DNA of 64,000 bases, from the NCBI GenBank assembly GCA_035513345.1, contig DATKCF010000035.1, positions 62,001-126,000 of the forward strand, written 5' to 3'. Under the pieces are notes generated by a model. That model was given only the letters and a program-made list of their open reading frames with translations. It did not search any database and had not been told where the DNA came from. Of the stretch, positions 61,323-64,000 are shown one piece after another (the stretch's first letter is position 1; every line of letters starts with the position of its first letter). The translations under genes and the position numbers were made by a program. This stretch comes from DATKCF01 sp035513345 (lineage in GTDB: Bacteria > Gemmatimonadota > Gemmatimonadetes > Longimicrobiales > RSA9).

Positions 61323-62449
61323 GGATTTCTCACGGCCTCGAGCATGTCGTCCATCGCGATCGAGCAGCCGCGTGGGTGGGCGCCGGCCGTGCGCCCGATC
61401 ACGCGGAACCCGCCATCGACGATGACGCCGATATCCTCGGTCTGTACGGCGATCACGGACCCGATGTTCGCGAGATCGATGTGGCGCAGCAGGCCCGTCG
61501 TTCCGTCGGGCACGGGATCGAGCGTTTCCGGATGCACGACTTCGGTCCGCACCCAGGGCGGCACCACCTTGCGGTCCGGCCCGAGGGTCCGTCGGACGAT
61601 CGCATCGCGCAACGATGCGTCGTAGAACTGCGAGCACAGTTCGGTCATGCCATATTCGTTGATGCAGTGCGTGGGCGGGAGGCCGAGCAGATCGAGGTAC
61701 GTCGCGCGCAGCTCGTCGCGGCCGACCTCCCTGCTACGGCCCTTGAAGCCGCCGGTATCCATCAGGCGGGACCCGTCGCGCAGCCTGTGTCGCATGCCGC
61801 GTTCGCGCATCGCATCGGTCCAGTGAACGAAGGAGAACGACGTGCCGAGAATGCACACGCTCTCGCCACTGGCGCGTGCGTCTCTGAGCGCGCGATCGAG
61901 CGTTTCGTGGTCGATGCCGTCCGCGGCGCTGGCGCACCACCGGCTGTCGCGTGTGCCGAACCGCTCCATTGCGGTCGCGATCATGTGCGACAACGATGAG
62001 TCCGGAAGATCCCGCGGCGGTGGCACGAGCGAGAACATCGTCATCGTCGTTCCTTCGGGCAGGACCATGGCCGCGAAGTTCGGGATCAGCGATCGATGGT
62101 AGAAGCGGATGTCCGGGACGACGTGAACACCGCGCTTGTTGTCCTGCGTCGTACCGCTCGTCCGGAACACGGCATCGGCCGAGCCGGCGGCCGCGCACGT
62201 CAGTTCGACCTCCCTGAACGCCGCGGTCGGCACGGCGGGTATGTCCCGCCAGTGCGTGACGGATCCGGGCGTACGGGATCGACGGCGGCAGAACGCCGCA
62301 TAGTGCCGGTTGTTGTCGAACTGCCATGCGAACGCGGCGAGTGCCAGCGCGCCGAAGGTGTCATCGTCGAGCGGCTCCTCGATGGTGCGCGCGAACGCGG
62401 CATCGAGGCCTGCTGTCAGCTCGTGCGGCAGGCCGCGCAGTTCGCCCAT
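61319..62449 (-). CDS. luxE: LuxE-type acyl-protein synthetase
   Basis: Activates a fatty acid with ATP and passes the acyl group to the reductase. The 376-residue protein shows FRTSGTTQDNKRGVHV (P-loop-like, adenylate forming), ILGTSFSFVHWTDAM, MDTGGFKGRSREV and CINEYGMTELCSQFYD. The acyl-accepting cysteine expected near residue 362 is present in HPRGCSIAMDDML (C362). The gene forms a translationally coupled pair with luxC and starts four bases after the DUF-like gene. Confidence 0.92.
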   Translation of the reverse strand: MGELRGLPHELTAGLDAAFARTIEEPLDDDTFGALALAAFAWQFDNNRHYAAFCRRRSRTPGSVTHWRDIPAVPTAAFREVELTCAAAGSADAVFRTSGTTQDNKRGVHVVPDIRFYHRSLIPNFAAMVLPEGTTMTMFSLVPPPRDLPDSSLSHMIATAMERFGTRDSRWCASAADGIDHETLDRALRDARASGESVCILGTSFSFVHWTDAMRERGMRHRLRDGSRLMDTGGFKGRSREVGRDELRATYLDLLGLPPTHCINEYGMTELCSQFYDASLRDAIVRRTLGPDRKVVPPWVRTEVVHPETLDPVPDGTTGLLRHIDLANIGSVIAVQTEDIGVIVDGGFRVIGRTAGAHPRGCSIAMDDMLEAVRNP

Positions 62450-62453
62450 GTGC

Positions 62454-63083
62454 TCATCCGATCGTGAACCTCTCGCTCCTCGCTTCGATGCGTCTGGACG
62501 GCAGGCCGAGAAGTCGGATCAACAGCCGTTTCACGCCCTCGCCCATTGCGTTGACAATGGAGCGTTCTCCGCTGACGGCCGGCCCCAGCTCACCGCGCAG
62601 CCAGCGCTCCAGCTCTTCGAGATCGGATAGCGAGAGCGTTTCGATCTCGAGCGTCGCCGTGTAGTAGTACCGGCCCGACCGCCTCGGCGCGAGGGCAAGC
62701 GGATACACGGCCTCGATCGCCGCGCGGGCGGCTGCATAGTCGCGGAACCGGCTGGCGCCGCCGGTCGCCGTTCGAACGACGTAGTGTCGCTCGAGCGGCT
62801 CGAACAACAGCATCGTCGCCCAGTCCTCGCCACCTTCGAGCCCATCGAAGAAACCGTCGCGCCAGAGTTCGACGCGAACACCGATGCGCAGCGGCAGTCC
62901 GGACGCCACGGCGTTCTCGAGCGCCTCGTCGTCGAGGACGCCGCCGATACGGAGCACGGCTCGCCTGTCTGCGGTCGAATCGGCCCGCACGGCCAGCGGC
63001 GGCTCCTGGACCGCGGTCGTGTCCGGTGCCGCCCCGGCGATGCCGGACAGAAGCAGCAGGAGGAGGGCGCCGAAGGGGTTCAA
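62454..63083 (-). CDS. Secreted protein of unknown function (DUF4390-like)
   Basis: A 209-residue protein. The start is a TTG at 63083 overlapping the stop of the upstream barrel gene (TTGA). A signal peptide (GALLLLLLSGIAGA) is followed by a domain of unknown function: VLRIGGVLDDEALENAVASG, LPLRIGVRVELWRDGFFD, RHYVVRTATG and YYYTATLEIETLSLSDLEEL. The last phrase and the repeated beta strands resemble DUF4390. It may work with the outer-membrane barrel encoded just upstream. Confidence 0.7.
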   Translation of the reverse strand: MNPFGALLLLLLSGIAGAAPDTTAVQEPPLAVRADSTADRRAVLRIGGVLDDEALENAVASGLPLRIGVRVELWRDGFFDGLEGGEDWATMLLFEPLERHYVVRTATGGASRFRDYAAARAAIEAVYPLALAPRRSGRYYYTATLEIETLSLSDLEELERWLRGELGPAVSGERSIVNAMGEGVKRLLIRLLGLPSRRIEARSERFTIG

Positions 63084-64000
63084 AGCCTGCGGCCGAGCCG
63101 GACGAAGAAGTTGATGCCGCGTTCCGCGCCGGACATCGGATACGCCCAGTAGAAGCCGAGTCCGCCGATCCGGATCCCGAGTCCTGCATCGGTCGCGAAC
63201 GTGCGTCTGCCGCCGCCGCGTCCGGCAAGCGCATCGGCCTCGTTCCATGCGCGGCCGATGTCGAAGAAGGCGACCCAGCGCGCGCCGCTCTGTACGCCGA
63301 GCGCGTTGCCGATTGCATCCGTCTGTCGGGAGAGCAGCGGGAAATCGGACTGCAGCTCGATCTGGCCGAGCGCGACGCGGTCGCAGCCATACCACGGAAA
63401 GAATGCCTCATCACGGTACTCGACCTGACTGCGGCGCGCGGAGCAATCGAAGCGATGCAGGCCGTAGCCCGGCAGTCCGCCCTCTCCACCGATCGTGTGC
63501 TGTCGTTGAGCTGGCAGCGAAGAGCCATCGATCGAGCCGGCGGCGAAACCGCGGACCGACAGCTTGGTTCCGGGTCCGATCCGGAAATAACGGCGGATGT
63601 CGAACGACGTGGACGTGAACCGCTCGCGCACGCCGAACGGCCCGACCGTCGAATCGCCCGGAAGCGCTGTCGCCGCCGGTATGCGCAGGTTGCCGCCGGT
63701 CCCCTGCTCCGCCTCGACCATGATGTGCCAGCCGGCGGCCGGATCCGTGTCATCGTTGCGGGTGTCGTAGACGAAGCTGGCAGTAACACCCCGCCATGTG
63801 CCTTCGGCGACGAGCGGCTGCGGCCGCCACGGCTCGGCGTTGTTGAACAGCGACCACGGGTTGGCGGTCGCGACCGAGCGGTGCTTCTCCTCGCGGTACT
63901 CGATTGTCAGATCGTGCGGCCAGCCGGACCGCGCGAAGCGAACGAACGCGGCCCAGCCCTCGAGTTCGTAGGCATCGCGATAGTCGTCGTGGAGCACGAA
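63080..64000 (-). CDS. BamA/TamA-like outer-membrane barrel protein, C-terminal part only
   Basis: About 306 codons lie in the window; the gene begins beyond the right edge. Alternating hydrophobic strands end in GINFFVRLGRRL. VTASFVYDTRNDDTDPAAGW, the typical first strand-and-turn of a Bac_surface_Ag barrel, and HTIGGEGGLPGYGLHRF, the lid-loop motif (GGxGxLRGY-like), are visible. FFDIGRAWNEADAL and AGLGIRIGGLGFYWAYP are the final strands. Members insert proteins into, or sit in, the outer membrane. It heads the visible part of a seven-gene operon. Confidence 0.85.
   Translation of the reverse strand, partial: FVLHDDYRDAYELEGWAAFVRFARSGWPHDLTIEYREEKHRSVATANPWSLFNNAEPWRPQPLVAEGTWRGVTASFVYDTRNDDTDPAAGWHIMVEAEQGTGGNLRIPAATALPGDSTVGPFGVRERFTSTSFDIRRYFRIGPGTKLSVRGFAAGSIDGSSLPAQRQHTIGGEGGLPGYGLHRFDCSARRSQVEYRDEAFFPWYGCDRVALGQIELQSDFPLLSRQTDAIGNALGVQSGARWVAFFDIGRAWNEADALAGRGGGRRTFATDAGLGIRIGGLGFYWAYPMSGAERGINFFVRLGRRL

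Overview
The window is GC-rich DNA packed with protein genes, from a Gram-negative aerobe. Lipoprotein signals, a BamA/TamA-like outer-membrane barrel, DsbD/TlpA thiol proteins and a multi-haem alternative complex III point to a two-membrane cell. The complete ActABCDEF operon, S46 and M14 secreted peptidases, the peroxiredoxin type and frequent GTG/TTG starts fit Gemmatimonadota or a near relative best. That placement is inference; there is no rRNA gene to test it.

Layout. 1-8 kb: the start of a flippase-like membrane protein, a methyltransferase, a membrane-anchored lytic transglycosylase, a three-gene peptide/amino-acid degradation operon (PLP enzyme, S46 peptidase, M20 peptidase) and a SpoU RNA methyltransferase. 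8-16 kb: a repeat-bearing spacer, an SLC13 transporter, nicotinate phosphoribosyltransferase, a decayed esterase, a NarL-type two-component pair and a membrane protein. 15.9-16.5 kb: two tandem, structurally matching small-RNA-like units, each with its own promoter-like box and terminator. 16.5-19.6 kb: a cyclophilin lipoprotein, an NTF2-like lipoprotein and an MFS exporter. 19.7-29.3 kb: an alpha-glucan/trehalose operon (GlgE, TreS-maltokinase fusion, GlgX, MalQ). 29.4-34.7 kb: M14 peptidase, D-aminoacylase-like amidohydrolase, MarR regulator and cation-efflux protein in one tight operon. 34.8-36.7 kb: transaldolase and an unknown protein. 37.1-44.5 kb: the alternative complex III operon. 44.9-48.2 kb: lipoprotein, sensor kinase, tRNA-Asn and a response regulator that lacks its phosphorylation site. 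48.2-53.8 kb: a cyclase-family hydrolase, a split thiamine-diphosphate decarboxylase, a large unknown membrane protein and a MarR/SRPBCC pair. 54.0-54.6 kb: a peroxiredoxin gene with an in-frame TGA exactly where the active-site cysteine codon belongs, followed by a SECIS-like hairpin. 54.7-57.5 kb: sulfatase and ankyrin-repeat protein. 58.4-64 kb: a seven-gene operon with TlpA, DsbD-like, YeaQ-like, LuxC, LuxE, a secreted unknown protein and an outer-membrane barrel.

How the genes work together. GlgE, TreS-Mak, GlgX and MalQ form a route between trehalose, maltose-1-phosphate and alpha-glucan; no branching enzyme is present here. ActA-F form a quinol:electron-acceptor oxidoreductase, without an adjacent terminal oxidase. 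LuxE plus LuxC would activate and reduce fatty acids to aldehydes, without any luciferase genes. The most noteworthy observations are the candidate selenocysteine peroxiredoxin, the tandem RNA units, and a dispersed family of hairpins with a TTCG loop between genes.
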